In this document: one piece after another, positions 39,576-40,013 of the stretch
How the letters are laid out: each line of letters starts with the position of its first letter
How positions within the stretch are numbered: the stretch's first letter is position 1
Assembly: GCA_030019415.1 (NCBI GenBank)
Contig: JASEEX010000017.1
Coordinates: 1-40,013, forward strand
Reading direction: 5' to 3'
Length of the DNA: 40,013 bases
DNA from: Thermodesulfovibrionales bacterium
GTDB lineage: Bacteria > Nitrospirota > Thermodesulfovibrionia > Thermodesulfovibrionales > SM23-35
Notes under the pieces: model-generated
Told to the model about the DNA's origin: nothing
The model's database searches: none
The model's input: the letters and a program-made list of their open reading frames with translations, nothing else
Translations under genes and position numbers: made by a program

Positions 39576-40013
39576 TCAGAGACAGGCTAATCGTTCCCTC
39601 ATCTTTGAATACCTGTCTTTATAAATATAATCCTCTGCAAGCTTTAATATCTTTTGCCTGCTCCTCTTTATAAGTTTCCCAGCTATATTGAAAAACATCT
39701 TCCTTATGCTCTTTATGCTCATATGCAGTCTGCCCATATCCATTACTTCCGTCTGAAACAACGATACAAGATTGTATGCTATCATCTTCAACTGGAGTGC
39801 CGCATAGTTGGCATAAAATTCATCTGCCGGTATCTTATCTATTCCAAATCCATATTTTGCTTCCTTTATACGATTCTCTACTGTACCCCTGTTGTTGTAA
39901 AATCCATAAATGTCTTCTTCTGACCAATCAAGATTTGTTACAAACGCTACATAATTATAGTTGAGTTCATCAAAAAAGCTCCCCTGTGTCCCACCGTCAT
40001 CTTTCCATCTAAC
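39576..40013 (-). mobile_element. Partial transposase, IS1380-like (DDE), running off the window edge
   Basis: Reverse translation of 40013..39576 reads VRWKDDGGTQGSFFDELNYNYVAFVTNLDWSEEDIYGFYNNRGTVENRIKEAKYGFGIDKIPADEFYANYAALQLKMIAYNL; NNRGTVENRIKE resembles the YNQRGxxENRIKE motif of IS1380 transposases. Confidence 0.82.

Noticed and set aside
37797-39600. CRISPR array near cas6/CARF genes
   Set aside because: Spacers between these genes were read; no regularly spaced direct repeats were found.

Overview
Bacterial chromosome segment with densely packed housekeeping genes. Gene content suggests a Nitrospirota/deltaproteobacterial-type genome, but this is not proven. Main blocks: cofactor, tRNA-modification and DNA-repair genes (acpS, nnr, pgeF, tsaE, nadK, type-4/5-like UDG, HIT, FmdE, argB, arsC-like); a minus-strand ilvC-psd-pssA-leuA-nrdJ run; thiL, lon, galU, rnr, ftsH; a tRNA-Leu(TAA); a possible muropeptide-processing cluster (amidase, D-aminoacylase, C26 peptidase, peptide-binding lipoprotein); and a 3' accessory end with Cas6, a CARF/NE0113-type protein, a HEPN protein and a partial IS1380-like transposase. 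The most striking signal is a set of at least four families of short palindromic or patterned repeats. These lie between genes and also in frame inside conserved proteins (nnr, pgeF, UDG, thiL, C26 peptidase, cas6). They encode recurrent peptides such as DPVRK...FSNGV and PP...GGQGGI in unrelated proteins. Other notable signals: a homopolymer frameshift in a GAF-GGDEF gene, apparent deletion scars beside pcm and nth, a Cys-to-His swap in the endonuclease III 4Fe-4S motif, and a truncated DppC-like permease. No CRISPR array is visible in the window. All family calls come from reading motifs; no searches were run.
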